Shown: positions 53,263-62,417 of the stretch, piece by piece
How the letters are laid out: each line of letters opens with the position of its first letter
How positions within the stretch are numbered: the first letter of the stretch is position 1
Origin: Nonlabens sp.
Lineage (GTDB): Bacteria > Bacteroidota > Bacteroidia > Flavobacteriales > Flavobacteriaceae
Direction: 5' to 3'
NCBI RefSeq assembly: GCF_018401815.1
Contig: NZ_JAGYKG010000002.1
Span: 248,001 to 312,000 of the forward strand
Length of the DNA stretch: 64,000 bases
The notes under the pieces: generated by a model
Databases searched by the model: none
What the model saw: the letters and a program-made list of their open reading frames with translations, nothing else
Told to the model about the DNA's origin: nothing
Translations under genes and position numbers: made by a program

Positions 53263-54231
53263 ATGCAAGAGTTACGACTTTTATTATATCCTTTTTCTGT
53301 TTTTTATGACGGGATCACTTCCTTGCGAAATTATGCTTTTGATAAGGGGATTCTAAAGCAAAAGGAATACGAGGTTCCTATTATAGCTGTTGGTAATCTG
53401 AGTACTGGAGGAACAGGCAAGACCCCTATGATTGAGTTTTTTATCAAACATTTTACGGGCAAAAAGATAGGTGTATTGAGTCGGGGGTATGGTAGAACTA
53501 CTTCTGGCTATTTGGAGATTTCTGAAAATGATTCACCAGAGAAAGCAGGAGATGAGCCGCTACAAATAAAAAGAAAATTTAAAGACTTAATTGTAAGTGC
53601 GGTTTGTGAAAAAAGAGTTGAAGGAATTGAAAGGCTTCTTAAAGAACATCGGTTAGAAGTTATATTACTTGATGACGCCTTCCAACACAGATATGTAAAA
53701 GCCCATCATTATGTTTTATTGACTAGATATGACCTGTTGTACGTAGATGACCATGTGCTTCCTGCTGGTAATTTAAGAGAATCTAGTAAGGGAGCCCGTC
53801 GGGCACAAACCATTATCGTTACTAAATGTCCGCCGGATATTTCTAATCATGAAATACAGCTAATTAAGACAAAACTGAACCTGATTCCAAATCAACAGCT
53901 ATGTTTTTCTTACATAACGTATTCAAAAACTCTTCAAGGTCAAGATCATGGCCTTTCCATCAATGAACTCAAGGGTAAACAGGTCACCGTTGTCACAGGG
54001 ATCGCAAATCCAAAACCTCTTTTAAAGTATTTAAAAAATTTCCTGACACTAGAACACTTACAGTATAGTGATCATCATCATTTTTCGTTGCAAGAAGTTG
54101 AAACTATTAGGAACAAAAAAATAGTCATCACAACAGAAAAGGATTTTATGAGATTGAAAAAGTATGCACTTAAAAATCTTTACTATTTGCCTATTCAAAC
54201 AGAATTTGTGGGTAAGGAACCGCTCTTATAA
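53263..54231 (+). CDS. lpxK: tetraacyldisaccharide 4'-kinase
   Basis: LpxK phosphorylates the lipid A disaccharide precursor at the inner membrane. The 322 residues show a short hydrophobic N-terminus (RLLLYPFSVFYDGITSLRN) and the ATP loop GNLSTGGTGKTPMIEF (about residues 46-61), with LLDDAFQHRYVKA as the catalytic/DDxFQH motif. Length and motifs are normal. It stands alone, divergent from the Nif3-like gene with a 47-bp spacer. Confidence 0.95.
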   Translation: MQELRLLLYPFSVFYDGITSLRNYAFDKGILKQKEYEVPIIAVGNLSTGGTGKTPMIEFFIKHFTGKKIGVLSRGYGRTTSGYLEISENDSPEKAGDEPLQIKRKFKDLIVSAVCEKRVEGIERLLKEHRLEVILLDDAFQHRYVKAHHYVLLTRYDLLYVDDHVLPAGNLRESSKGARRAQTIIVTKCPPDISNHEIQLIKTKLNLIPNQQLCFSYITYSKTLQGQDHGLSINELKGKQVTVVTGIANPKPLLKYLKNFLTLEHLQYSDHHHFSLQEVETIRNKKIVITTEKDFMRLKKYALKNLYYLPIQTEFVGKEPLL

Positions 54232-54506
54232 AATTTCGCAATTTGTGAATGCCTTTTGTGTTTTTTAAAGAATTGGTAAATTTTAAAAGGCTAGAGGATG
54301 ATGTCATCAAGCCCTATCTCGTAAAATTTCTTTTGAGATCCTTTTTTATTTATAGGTTTTGAGGCATCATTTTTTTTCTGTAGTAAGCGTCAGGTATCCC
54401 CAAAACTGGAGTAAAAAAAATAATGTTTTGTAGGAGACAAAGAGACAAAACGGAAGTTGATAATTACAAATATATTCAGTTATTTAAAACAGGACATTAA
54501 CATGCT

Positions 54507-55532
54507 TTAGTTAAAGGTGGTCGATATGTTGTTCTTAGAACTTAATTTTTGTGTGTGCAGTACCATATCTTTCAGTCGGTTAGCATACCCACTTTCATTA
54601 TCGTACCAGCCTATGATCTTTACCATTCTGCCTATAACACTAGTCATTTGAGAATCATAAATACAGGAGTAAGGACTTCCTGATATGTCTATGGAAACAA
54701 GCGGAATAGTAGTGTAGGAAAAGGTGTTAGGATTCGCTTTCGCGAAAGCGTAAAACGCCTCATTAATTTCCTGAACACTCACATCTTTTTTTACATTGAT
54801 CGTTAAGTCGGTAAGGCTTCCGTTAGGAACAGGTACGCGTATGCCACAGCCCCCTATTACGTTACTCAATTCAGGGAATATTTTAGTCAGTGCCTTTGCC
54901 GCTCCAGTTGTAGTGGGAACTATAGATTGCCCTGCAGCACGTGCTCTGCGTAAATCTTTATGTGGCTGATCGTGCAGGCTTTGGTCTGAAGTATAACTGT
55001 GTACTGTGGTGATATAGGCTTGTTCTACACCGCAAAGTTCATTCATTACTTTAATGAGAGGTGCTGCGTTATTTGTGGTACAACTCGCGTTGGAAAAAAT
55101 AAGGTCTTCGTCAGTCAAAATGTGCTCATTAACACTTAACACCACTGTTTTTATATCGTCCTCAATAGGAGGAGCGCTCAAAATTACTTTAGAAGCTCCA
55201 GCGTCTATATGTTTTTGTAGTTCAGGCCTAGTTTTAAACTTTCCAGTGGCTTCAATAACTATATCTACATTTTTCCATTTGAGATCATTGAGATCACTGC
55301 AATGTGTAAAGGATATTTGATGTTTATTAATGCTTATAGAGTTTTCATCAAAGCTCACCTCAGCATCGAGGACACCGTGAATGGAATCGTATTTTAACAG
55401 ATGCGCCATAACTTCATTAGAAGCGAGATCGTTGATAGCCACTACTTCCATTTGTGGATGGTTAAAAACATTCCTTAAAAAAGTACGTCCTATGCGCCCA
55501 AATCCGTTGATGCCTACTTTTATTTTTACCAT
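54507..55532 (-). CDS. gap: glyceraldehyde-3-phosphate dehydrogenase
   Basis: The 341-residue protein has the NAD Rossmann motif GINGFGRIGRTFLRN and the catalytic SNASCTTNNAAPLIKVMNE. It catalyses the glycolytic or gluconeogenic interconversion of glyceraldehyde-3-phosphate and 1,3-bisphosphoglycerate in the cytoplasm. NAD or NADP preference cannot be read with certainty. Palindrome copy 14 encodes YAFAKANP on a surface helix. It stands alone; no other glycolysis gene is adjacent. Confidence 0.96.
   Translation of the reverse strand: MVKIKVGINGFGRIGRTFLRNVFNHPQMEVVAINDLASNEVMAHLLKYDSIHGVLDAEVSFDENSISINKHQISFTHCSDLNDLKWKNVDIVIEATGKFKTRPELQKHIDAGASKVILSAPPIEDDIKTVVLSVNEHILTDEDLIFSNASCTTNNAAPLIKVMNELCGVEQAYITTVHSYTSDQSLHDQPHKDLRRARAAGQSIVPTTTGAAKALTKIFPELSNVIGGCGIRVPVPNGSLTDLTINVKKDVSVQEINEAFYAFAKANPNTFSYTTIPLVSIDISGSPYSCIYDSQMTSVIGRMVKIIGWYDNESGYANRLKDMVLHTQKLSSKNNISTTFN
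54735..54750. repeat. GCTTTCGCGAAAGC palindrome, copy 14 (in gap)
   Basis: The exact core (54736-54749) is read as AFAKA. Confidence 0.95.
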
Positions 55533-55934
55533 GTATCGTTTAAAGAGGTTTTGATGATTCTTTGTTTTTTGTTTAAATAGGAATAGATCAATAGACCTGC
55601 GCTCTTGGCTATTAAGAACCTGAAAAAGATATTAAAATGGGTAAAAAAAGAAAGTGCCATTCCCAATAAAGATTGAAGAGAGTTGTTACTTATTGGAGCA
55701 GGCTGTACTTTAATTCTTAAACGCAGCATTTGATCGTTTAATTCTTTTTGTAATATGTGGTGTTATTTGTCGTTGTATTTCAATACGCTGATTTCAAAAA
55801 GAAGTTCATTCCATATATAAATTAGAGGGCTTTTTTATTTTCACCCACTACAGGGTAATAATCAATGTGTTCTATGGCTTCTCTATAGTCATTTGATCCT
55901 TAGTTTTTAAAGGATTTATAAGGTTATAAATAGC
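55533..55934. other. 402-bp spacer between gap and lipA
   Basis: A 67-codon frame at 55526-55729 (minus) is unlike a real gene. I see no full promoter box for gap, terminator or repeat here. Confidence 0.45.
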
Positions 55935-56807
55935 TTACAAGATATGCTTATGCGCTTTATAAGAACTTCTTACTAAGGCACCACTTTCTACGTGTCTAAA
56001 GCCCATTTCTAGGCCTATAGTTTCATATTTTTTAAATTGTTCTGGAGTGATAAATTCTTTTACAGGCAAGTGTTTTTTAGAAGGTTGTAAATACTGACCT
56101 ATGGTAACTATGTCTACATTGTTATCTCTAAGATCTTTCATGGTTTGTATTACCTCTTCTTCAAGTTCCCCTAGTCCTAGCATGATGCCCGATTTGGTGC
56201 GTTTAATGCCTTGTTGTTTTAAGTATCTAAGCACTTCTAAGCTGGTATCGTATTTAGCCTGTATACGTACCTCACGAGTAAGTCGTCTTACCGTCTCCAT
56301 ATTGTGAGAAACTACTTCTGGATTTGCTTCTACGATTCGGTCTATGTTTCTGGTATTCCCTTGAAAATCTGGAATCAGTGTTTCTAAGGTTGTTTCTGGA
56401 TTCATACGTCTTATCGCAGCGACCGTTTCTTTCCAGATAATGGATCCCATATCTTTTAAATCGTCACGATCTACACTGGTTATCACACCGTGTTTGATGC
56501 CCATTAATTTAATGCTGCGCGCTACTTTCTCTGGTTCTGCCCAGTCCACGGTATCCGGACGGCCAGTTTTTACCCCACAAAAGCCACAAGAGCGCGTACA
56601 TGTATTTCCTAAAATCATAAAAGTTGCTGTTCCTTCGGTCCAGCATTCTCCCATGTTAGGACAGCTACCTGAAGTACAAATAGTATGTAAGTCATACTTT
56701 TCTACGGTACTTCTTAACTCTTTATATTTTTGGCCTACTGGTAATTTAACTCGCAACCATTTTGGTTTTTTCTGAGTTGGTGCCTCTGATGTTTTTACTG
56801 CTTCCAT
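55935..56807 (-). CDS. lipA: lipoyl synthase
   Basis: LipA is a radical SAM enzyme that inserts sulfur into octanoyl groups of lipoate-dependent enzymes. The N-terminal auxiliary cluster motif CTSGSCPNMGECW and the radical SAM CTRSCGFCGV (CxxxCxxC) are present, and the closing RSSYKAHK matches the RSSYxA end motif. The 290-residue length is normal. It has a promoter directly upstream with 4 nt before the ATG. Confidence 0.97.
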   Translation of the reverse strand: MEAVKTSEAPTQKKPKWLRVKLPVGQKYKELRSTVEKYDLHTICTSGSCPNMGECWTEGTATFMILGNTCTRSCGFCGVKTGRPDTVDWAEPEKVARSIKLMGIKHGVITSVDRDDLKDMGSIIWKETVAAIRRMNPETTLETLIPDFQGNTRNIDRIVEANPEVVSHNMETVRRLTREVRIQAKYDTSLEVLRYLKQQGIKRTKSGIMLGLGELEEEVIQTMKDLRDNNVDIVTIGQYLQPSKKHLPVKEFITPEQFKKYETIGLEMGFRHVESGALVRSSYKAHKHIL

Positions 56808-56811
56808 AATA

Positions 56812-56840
56812 CAAAGTTAATGATAATGTAGTCGTATCAA
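56812..56840 (-). promoter_or_regulatory. promoter of lipA
   Basis: The minus strand has TTG (56840-56838), an 18-nt spacer and TAACTTTG (56819-56812), 4 nt before the ATG, so the transcript is probably leaderless. Confidence 0.75.
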
Positions 56841-56853
56841 TAAGGATTACTAA

Positions 56854-57972
56854 CTAGTTCCATTGTTTTGGTCGATGCACCATGTTAGAAATAAATAGTG
56901 CCATTTGAATACCCAATAAAATTAATTCCAATACGGGAAGTAACATGATGATATCGCTTTCGCGAAAACGTGAAAAGCCTTTGCTCATTACCACCCAAAA
57001 TACCACATATCGCACCAATATTACGGATACAATAAGTATCCAGTTAAGGCCAAAAAACAAGCCCAAAATCACCGAAATAAAAAATCCGATTTGAGAGATG
57101 TAAAATAAACCAAGTGAACGCTTATGGGTTTTTTTGTAATGCGACGCTGTATTGATATGTCTTTTTTTCTGTTTCCACCAGGAAGACCAGTTCGTCTTAG
57201 GCTGGCTGCTGGTAAAGGAATCCTCATTTAAAGATACGGTAGTGTTTTCAGAGTTCGCAGCTTGGTTGACAAACAAATCGTCATCTCCACCGAGTATTCT
57301 CATGTGATCCATAAAACCATTTACTTCATAAAATCGAGTCGCTGTATAGGCTAGATTGCGGCCTACGCCCATATATGGGTTGCCATGTAACGCATAACTG
57401 AAATATTGAATTGCGGTCAAGACCGTTTCATATCGGATCAGTTTATTGAGTAGGGAATCGTTAACTTTTTTATAGCCGCTATATCCCAAAACAATTTTTA
57501 TATCTGTTGTAAAATGTTTAGACATTATGGACAGCCATTGGGAACTGTTTGGAGTGCAGTCAGCATCAATAAAAACTAAGTGATCGTTAACCGCTTTCTT
57601 AATCCCTAAGGTTAATGCGTATTTCTTATTCCCCCAGAAGCTTTCGTTATTGACCACATCTACCATTTTGATGCGTTGGTCCTTTACTCTGAAATCCTCA
57701 ATGACATTTTTGGTGTCATCATGACTGGCGTCATTTATTAAAATGATTTCAAAGTTGGGATGGTCTTGTTCTAATAATTTAGGAATTAATACTTTTAAAT
57801 TTTCTTGCTCGTTTTTGGAACAAACAATTACAGAGACTGCTTTTTTTAAGCTTCCTTGTGCTTCGGGTTCTTTGTAGTAAGCAACTTTTGATAAAAAAAT
57901 ATGGAACGCAGAATTCAAAATAGCAAAGCCTGCCAAAACATAGAAGAGAGCACCTATTTCCATAAATAGCAA
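56854..57972 (-). CDS. family 2 glycosyltransferase, membrane-bound
   Basis: The 372-residue protein has an N-terminal membrane segment (about residues 5-25), a GT2 domain with VIVCSKNEQENLKVLIPKLL, the DDASHDDT-like region, FIDADCTPNSSQW and a later DDLFVNQ, then two or more C-terminal membrane helices. Such enzymes transfer sugars to membrane lipids or polysaccharides; the target is unknown. It begins directly after the stop of a small membrane protein and shares its promoter. Palindrome copy 15 encodes FSRFRESD near the last helix. Confidence 0.9.
   Translation of the reverse strand: MLFMEIGALFYVLAGFAILNSAFHIFLSKVAYYKEPEAQGSLKKAVSVIVCSKNEQENLKVLIPKLLEQDHPNFEIILINDASHDDTKNVIEDFRVKDQRIKMVDVVNNESFWGNKKYALTLGIKKAVNDHLVFIDADCTPNSSQWLSIMSKHFTTDIKIVLGYSGYKKVNDSLLNKLIRYETVLTAIQYFSYALHGNPYMGVGRNLAYTATRFYEVNGFMDHMRILGGDDDLFVNQAANSENTTVSLNEDSFTSSQPKTNWSSWWKQKKRHINTASHYKKTHKRSLGLFYISQIGFFISVILGLFFGLNWILIVSVILVRYVVFWVVMSKGFSRFRESDIIMLLPVLELILLGIQMALFISNMVHRPKQWN
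56955..56970. repeat. GCTTTCGCGAAAAC palindrome variant, copy 15 (in the GT2 gene)
   Basis: One base differs from the consensus in the right arm. It is read as RFRES on the minus strand. Confidence 0.85.
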
Positions 57973-58182
57973 TTAGGCTTTTGCTTGATTGTTGTTACAA
58001 TCTTGTTCTTCGGGTAATTTTCCGCACATGCCACAGGCATCTCCATTTTTGTTAAGATACGGATTTTGACTGGCACAAGTTCCCGCAAATTTACCGTCCT
58101 TTTTACTCCATATTTTTATGGCGATACCCGCAAAAGCGAGTGATAGAAGGACAAATGATATAAGTATAAGTTTCAAATCCAT
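57973..58182 (-). CDS. small Cys-rich membrane-anchored protein, unknown
   Basis: The 69-residue protein has one N-terminal membrane segment (about residues 4-24) followed by a short Cys-rich soluble part: TCASQNPYLNKNGDACGMCGKLPEEQDC, five Cys with CGMCGK. The pattern could bind a metal or iron-sulfur centre or form disulfides; this is only an inference. It is co-transcribed with the GT2 gene and has its own promoter. I do not recognise the family, though similar small proteins occur in flavobacteria. Confidence 0.75.
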   Translation of the reverse strand: MDLKLILISFVLLSLAFAGIAIKIWSKKDGKFAGTCASQNPYLNKNGDACGMCGKLPEEQDCNNNQAKA

Positions 58183-58186
58183 AAGG

Positions 58187-58218
58187 CAAAGATACGTATT
58201 AGAGTCAAGGGTTTACAA
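58187..58218 (-). promoter_or_regulatory. promoter of the small membrane protein and GT2 genes
   Basis: The minus strand has TTG (58218-58216), a 21-nt spacer and TATCTTTG (58194-58187), 4 nt before the ATG. Confidence 0.7.
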
Positions 58219-58260
58219 TCAAGAACTATAAATTATCACTTGGTTTTTTATTGGTACTAT

Positions 58261-59292
58261 TTAGTGATCAATTAAATTAACTTCAGTGTCGATCTTTATT
58301 CCATAAAGATCATATACTGCATTTTGAACCTTATGGGCTACCTCCAGGATTTCTTTTCCAGTAGCCTTGCCGTGGTTCACTAATACGAGCGCTTGCTTGT
58401 CATGAACACCAGCGTCTCCATACCTTTTTCCTTTAAACCCAGACTGATCTATAAGCCAGCCAGCAGGAACTTTTACATGCTCTTCATCTACCTGATAGGA
58501 AGGCATTGCTGAATGCATTCTTAACAGGTCTTCATATACAGATCGTTTAATAACGGGGTTCTTAAAAAAGCTACCGCTATTACCTAATATTTTAGGGTCA
58601 GGTAATTTAGAACTTCTTATGTGGATCACAGCTTGAGATACTTTTTGAATGCTTGGGTCACCACCCAGTCGGTTCAGCTCTTCTTTCAGATCACCGTAGC
58701 CAGTTTTAAGTTGGTAGTCATCCGTCTTGTTAAGGTTGGTAAGTTTAAAAGTTACTGAGGTAATCACATACTTACCAGCAGCCTCATTTTTAAATATGGA
58801 ATCTCGATAACCAAATTTACAATCGGCTAAAGAAAGTGTTTTTTCTTCTAGTGTTTTAATATCAATGACGTTGCAGCTGTCAAAACTGTCTTGGAGCTCC
58901 ACCCCATATGCACCTATATTTTGAATAGGGGATGTGCCCACATTACCGGGAATAAGGGATAGGTTTTCTATACCTGCAAAGTTTTTTTCAATACAATAAA
59001 GCACAAAGTCATGCCAGTTTTCTCCTGCCATAACATTTACATAAATATGGTTTTCTGTGCTTTTTGTAACCTCTATTCCTTTTAAAAGAACGTGAATAAC
59101 TGGTTGTTGAACATCATTGATAAGCAACATATTACTTCCACCGCCTAGTAGAAAAATGTCCTGATCGTGATAATAACCTAAGGCTTCTTTTAATTCTTGT
59201 ACGGATGCTGGTGCTGTGTACGCTTTCGCGAAAGCGGAAATACCAAAAGTATTGTGCTCCTTTAAAGGGAAATGATGTTTGATGACGATCAT
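58261..59292 (-). CDS. murB: UDP-N-acetylenolpyruvoylglucosamine reductase (type I)
   Basis: MurB is a FAD enzyme that completes UDP-MurNAc for peptidoglycan. The 343 residues show FLLGGGSNMLLI, GIENLSLIPGNVGTSPIQNIGAYGVE and GNSGSFFKNP, and the length fits the E. coli-like type I form. The start overlaps the aminotransferase stop by 4 nt, so the two genes form an operon. Palindrome copy 16 encodes SAFAKAYTAP near the N-terminus. Confidence 0.96.
   Translation of the reverse strand: MIVIKHHFPLKEHNTFGISAFAKAYTAPASVQELKEALGYYHDQDIFLLGGGSNMLLINDVQQPVIHVLLKGIEVTKSTENHIYVNVMAGENWHDFVLYCIEKNFAGIENLSLIPGNVGTSPIQNIGAYGVELQDSFDSCNVIDIKTLEEKTLSLADCKFGYRDSIFKNEAAGKYVITSVTFKLTNLNKTDDYQLKTGYGDLKEELNRLGGDPSIQKVSQAVIHIRSSKLPDPKILGNSGSFFKNPVIKRSVYEDLLRMHSAMPSYQVDEEHVKVPAGWLIDQSGFKGKRYGDAGVHDKQALVLVNHGKATGKEILEVAHKVQNAVYDLYGIKIDTEVNLIDH
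59221..59236. repeat. GCTTTCGCGAAAGC palindrome, copy 16 (in murB)
   Basis: The exact core (59222-59235) is read as AFAKA near residue 20. Confidence 0.95.
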
Positions 59293-60479
59293 CCCTTGTA
59301 GGCCTTCAAAGCTTGCTCTAAAATACGAATAGATTTTTTAAGCGATTCTTTTTCAAGAACATAAGCGATTCTTATTTGGTTTTTACCCATTCCAGGCGTG
59401 CTGTAAAATCCTGCAGCTGGAGCTACCATTATGGTCTCACCATCAAGCTCAAATTCTTCTAGTAGCCATTGTGCAAAAATGTCTGTATCTTCTACTGGAA
59501 GTTGAGCAACACAATAAAAAGCGCCTCCTGGATTTGCTACTTGAACTCCTTCTATTTTTTTAAGACCTGCTATAAGAATATCACGACGTTCTATATATTC
59601 CGTGATGACTTCATCAAAATATTCTTGTGGAGTGTCTAGGGCAGCTTCGGCAGCTATTTGTGCAAAAGTAGGAGGACTAAGTCTGGCCTGAGCAAACTTC
59701 ATTGCAGTAGCCATCACTTCTTTGTTCTTGGAAACCATGCAGCCTATTCGAGCACCGCACATACTGTAGCGTTTAGAAACAGAATCAATCATAATGGCAT
59801 GCTCTTCAAGTCCTGGCATATGCATCACCGATATATGCTCGCGTCCATCGTAAGCAAATTCTCTATATACTTCATCGGAAACGAGGAACAAATCGTGCTT
59901 CTTTACAAGAGCAGATAACTGATCCATTTCTTCTGGTGTGTATAAGTATCCTGTAGGGTTCCCTGGGTTACAGATAAGAATGGCTTTTGTTTTATTTGTT
60001 ATCAGTTTTTCAAATTCGCTTATAGCTGGTAAAGAAAAGTTGTTGTCTATATGAGTTGAAATAGGTTTTACAGTAACACCGCTTGCTGTAGCAAAGCCAT
60101 TGTAATTAGCATAAAATGGTTCTGGAATAATCACTTCATCTCCATAGTCACAAATACTTCCCATAGCAAAGAGTAACGCCTCACTGCCACCAGTAGAAAC
60201 AATGATATTCTCACTGGTGATATGCATATTATTTTTATTGTAGTACAGGGCAAGTTTATCTCTATAGGATTGATTTCCTGCACTGTGACTATAAGAAAGC
60301 ACCTCCATGTCTGCATTTTTAACAGCATTGATTGCATGCTTTGGTGTTTTTATATCAGGTTGACCAATATTAAGTGGATATATGTGTATTCCGCGAGCGG
60401 CGGCAGCTTCGGCATAAGGAACCAATTTCCTTACTGGAGAAGAGGGCATACTTTGTCCTTTTTTAGAGATTTGTGGCAT
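59289..60479 (-). CDS. class I/II pyridoxal-phosphate aminotransferase
   Basis: The 396-residue protein has the fold-type I pattern: YPLNIGQPDIKTP at the N-terminus, ICNPGNPTGYLY, SDEVYREFAY and the PLP lysine in DSVSKRYSMCGARIGC, with RIAYVLEKESL near the end. It resembles aspartate/alanine-type aminotransferases; the substrate cannot be fixed. I start at 60479 because a promoter with correct spacing lies just upstream; a longer start at 60539 would overlap it. It precedes murB by a 4-nt overlap. Confidence 0.9.
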   Translation of the reverse strand: MPQISKKGQSMPSSPVRKLVPYAEAAAARGIHIYPLNIGQPDIKTPKHAINAVKNADMEVLSYSHSAGNQSYRDKLALYYNKNNMHITSENIIVSTGGSEALLFAMGSICDYGDEVIIPEPFYANYNGFATASGVTVKPISTHIDNNFSLPAISEFEKLITNKTKAILICNPGNPTGYLYTPEEMDQLSALVKKHDLFLVSDEVYREFAYDGREHISVMHMPGLEEHAIMIDSVSKRYSMCGARIGCMVSKNKEVMATAMKFAQARLSPPTFAQIAAEAALDTPQEYFDEVITEYIERRDILIAGLKKIEGVQVANPGGAFYCVAQLPVEDTDIFAQWLLEEFELDGETIMVAPAAGFYSTPGMGKNQIRIAYVLEKESLKKSIRILEQALKAYKG

Positions 60480-60496
60480 AGTAACTTTTTGAATGG

Positions 60497-60526
60497 CAAA
60501 GGTAATACTTGCGTAAGGATAGACAA
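60497..60526 (-). promoter_or_regulatory. promoter of the aminotransferase-murB operon
   Basis: The minus strand has TTG (60526-60524), a 19-nt spacer and TACCTTTG (60504-60497), 17 nt before the chosen ATG. It decides that start. Confidence 0.7.
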
Positions 60527-60558
60527 AAGACTTTGACAATACCTTATATTTATGTGTG

Positions 60559-61902
60559 ATGAAAAGCTTGTTGTTGATAATAGCCTGTATTTGCAGTATT
60601 CCTCAAATAATGAATGCACAAGAGGGGTTTTTGTTGGCGCCGGGAATTGAACAAGAGAAAATTTCATTTGAATCTTATTCCAATTTAATCATTGTTCCTG
60701 TTAAGGTCAATGATGTTGATTTTAATTTTATTTTAGATACTGGAGCAACTAAAACGATCATTTTTAATCTAAGAGGTATTGACTCTTTGCGTATTAAAAA
60801 AGGCAGGTACATTCAAGTCAACGGATATGGTAAAAAAAAATCATTAAAAGCCTATCACTCCCTTGGCAACTTTATTGAAGTGGGGAAGCATATTTTAAAT
60901 AAGGATGCAGAGGTTTTAGTTCTAAGTGATACAGATATAGACATGTCACCTAAATTGGACATAGAGGTACACGGTTTATTAAGTGTTGATTTTTTAAAGA
61001 ATTTTATTTCTCATATCGATTATCAAGATTCTTATATCAAAGTCTATAATCATTTTGAGGACTTACCAAATTATTTACGAAGGGCAGAACAATTTGATCT
61101 TAACCTAAAGGGCAATAGGCTTTTTATAAATAGTTATCTTGATAATGATTTGGTAAAAGGTGATTATGAATTGCTTATAGATACTGGGAGTGGTGATGCA
61201 TTGTGGGTGTTAAACGAAGTAGGGAAGGATGTGGTTTTTAAAAACAGTTTTGAGGATTATTTAGGTTTTGGAATAAATGGAGATATATATGGACTTAGGA
61301 CAAAGGTTCAATCTTTGAAATTGTTTAATTCTACATTAAATAATGTGGCGGTGTCCTATCCGTATAAAGAATATCACAGTAGTAAAAAAACAAGTTTTTC
61401 GCATGATGGAAGCCTAGGAGGAGAGCTATTAAGGAGGTTTGATGTAGTTTTGGATTATCCAAATGCAAGCATTATAATGATTCCCAATAAGAGTTTTGAC
61501 GAGGGTTTTTATTACAACATGAGTGGCATAGGGGTGCAAAAAGGAGACTTGGATTTATTTACCACCTATGTAGGAGAAAAATTTATTCCGAATAAAATAG
61601 GTTATGGTAATTCAACCAGCACAGTTACCAGTATTGATCTTTCCCCTAGAGTTCAATTAAGTTATGAATACGTTCCTAAAATATTTGTAGATTATATTAG
61701 AGAAGGCTCTCCTGCTGATAAGGCAGGAGTAATGGTGGGAGACCAAATTATTGGTATCAATAGTTACAGTCAGAAAGAGCTTACTTTAAATAAAGTTACC
61801 GAGCTATTCTTTAAAAATCCCTACAAGAAATTGAAAATTAGAATTAAAAGAGGGGATAAAATAGTTAAAGTAGAAATTGTGAATATTCCTCTGGTCTTGT
61901 AA
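60559..61902 (+). CDS. retropepsin-like aspartyl protease with PDZ domain
   Basis: The 447-residue protein has a signal peptide (about residues 1-20, ending MNAQ), two aspartyl protease half-sites (FILDTGATKTIIF near residue 58 and LLIDTGSGDALWV near residue 208) and a C-terminal PDZ domain (REGSPADKAGVMVGDQIIGIN, about 370-440). It probably acts in the periplasm or on the surface. A GTG three nt upstream is the only alternative start. It is convergent with the DUF1573 gene with stops abutting. Confidence 0.88.
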   Translation: MKSLLLIIACICSIPQIMNAQEGFLLAPGIEQEKISFESYSNLIIVPVKVNDVDFNFILDTGATKTIIFNLRGIDSLRIKKGRYIQVNGYGKKKSLKAYHSLGNFIEVGKHILNKDAEVLVLSDTDIDMSPKLDIEVHGLLSVDFLKNFISHIDYQDSYIKVYNHFEDLPNYLRRAEQFDLNLKGNRLFINSYLDNDLVKGDYELLIDTGSGDALWVLNEVGKDVVFKNSFEDYLGFGINGDIYGLRTKVQSLKLFNSTLNNVAVSYPYKEYHSSKKTSFSHDGSLGGELLRRFDVVLDYPNASIIMIPNKSFDEGFYYNMSGIGVQKGDLDLFTTYVGEKFIPNKIGYGNSTSTVTSIDLSPRVQLSYEYVPKIFVDYIREGSPADKAGVMVGDQIIGINSYSQKELTLNKVTELFFKNPYKKLKIRIKRGDKIVKVEIVNIPLVL

Positions 61903-62304
61903 TTAGTTGTTTTTTGGTATCACTTCACCTTTTAGTCTCAATGGAATTGGGTTTTTGTCAATATTGGCATACACCGTAATTGTTTTTACAATAGGTCCAA
62001 TTTTATGGGTTGCATATTTAATTTTAATTTCTGCGATTTCTCTCGGAGCTACAGGCTTTTCAGGCTTGGATAGAATGTCACAGTTACACGAAGAATAAAT
62101 CTTGTAGATGATCAATGGATGGTTTCCGGTGTTTTTAAAAGTAAACGATCTAATACCATCACTTCCTTTCTCTATTTTACCGTAGTCCAATGTGGTAGAT
62201 TCAAATTCTATAGTGGTAAGAGGGTCTTGTGCAGGGTTGCTTTGTCCTACTGCTCCAGTAGCTAGCAATCCTGTAAATAAAATTATGAGTAAATTCTTCA
62301 TCAT
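61903..62304 (-). CDS. DUF1573 domain protein
   Basis: The 133 residues have a signal peptide (about 1-19) and a DUF1573 domain: an immunoglobulin-like beta fold with TIEFESTTLDYGKIEKGSDGIRSFTFKNTGNHPLIIYKIYSSCNCDI and an end EVIPKN. The DYGKIEKG, FTFKNTGNHPL and Ser-Cys-x-Cys motifs are typical. The function is unknown; it is exported. The first two codons are ATGATG, so the start may be 62301. Confidence 0.9.
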   Translation of the reverse strand: MMKNLLIILFTGLLATGAVGQSNPAQDPLTTIEFESTTLDYGKIEKGSDGIRSFTFKNTGNHPLIIYKIYSSCNCDILSKPEKPVAPREIAEIKIKYATHKIGPIVKTITVYANIDKNPIPLRLKGEVIPKNN

Positions 62305-62381
62305 TAATTTATTTAAGTCAATAAAAGTAAACTATCCATCTTAAAGTGCTGGTTCATGCTGCTTATATTTTAAGTAAATAG

Positions 62382-62389
62382 TACTTTTG
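62382..62389 (+). promoter_or_regulatory. -7 promoter box of valS
   Basis: TACTTTTG lies 28 nt before the valS ATG. No TTG was found at the -33 spacing. Confidence 0.5.
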
Positions 62390-62417
62390 TCGATGAATTT
62401 CAAAAACTAAGCCAAAC

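Noticed and set aside
55526..55729. A 67-codon frame upstream of gap on the minus strand.
   Set aside because: The composition is not protein-like, it overlaps the gap start and no promoter box or family pattern supports it.
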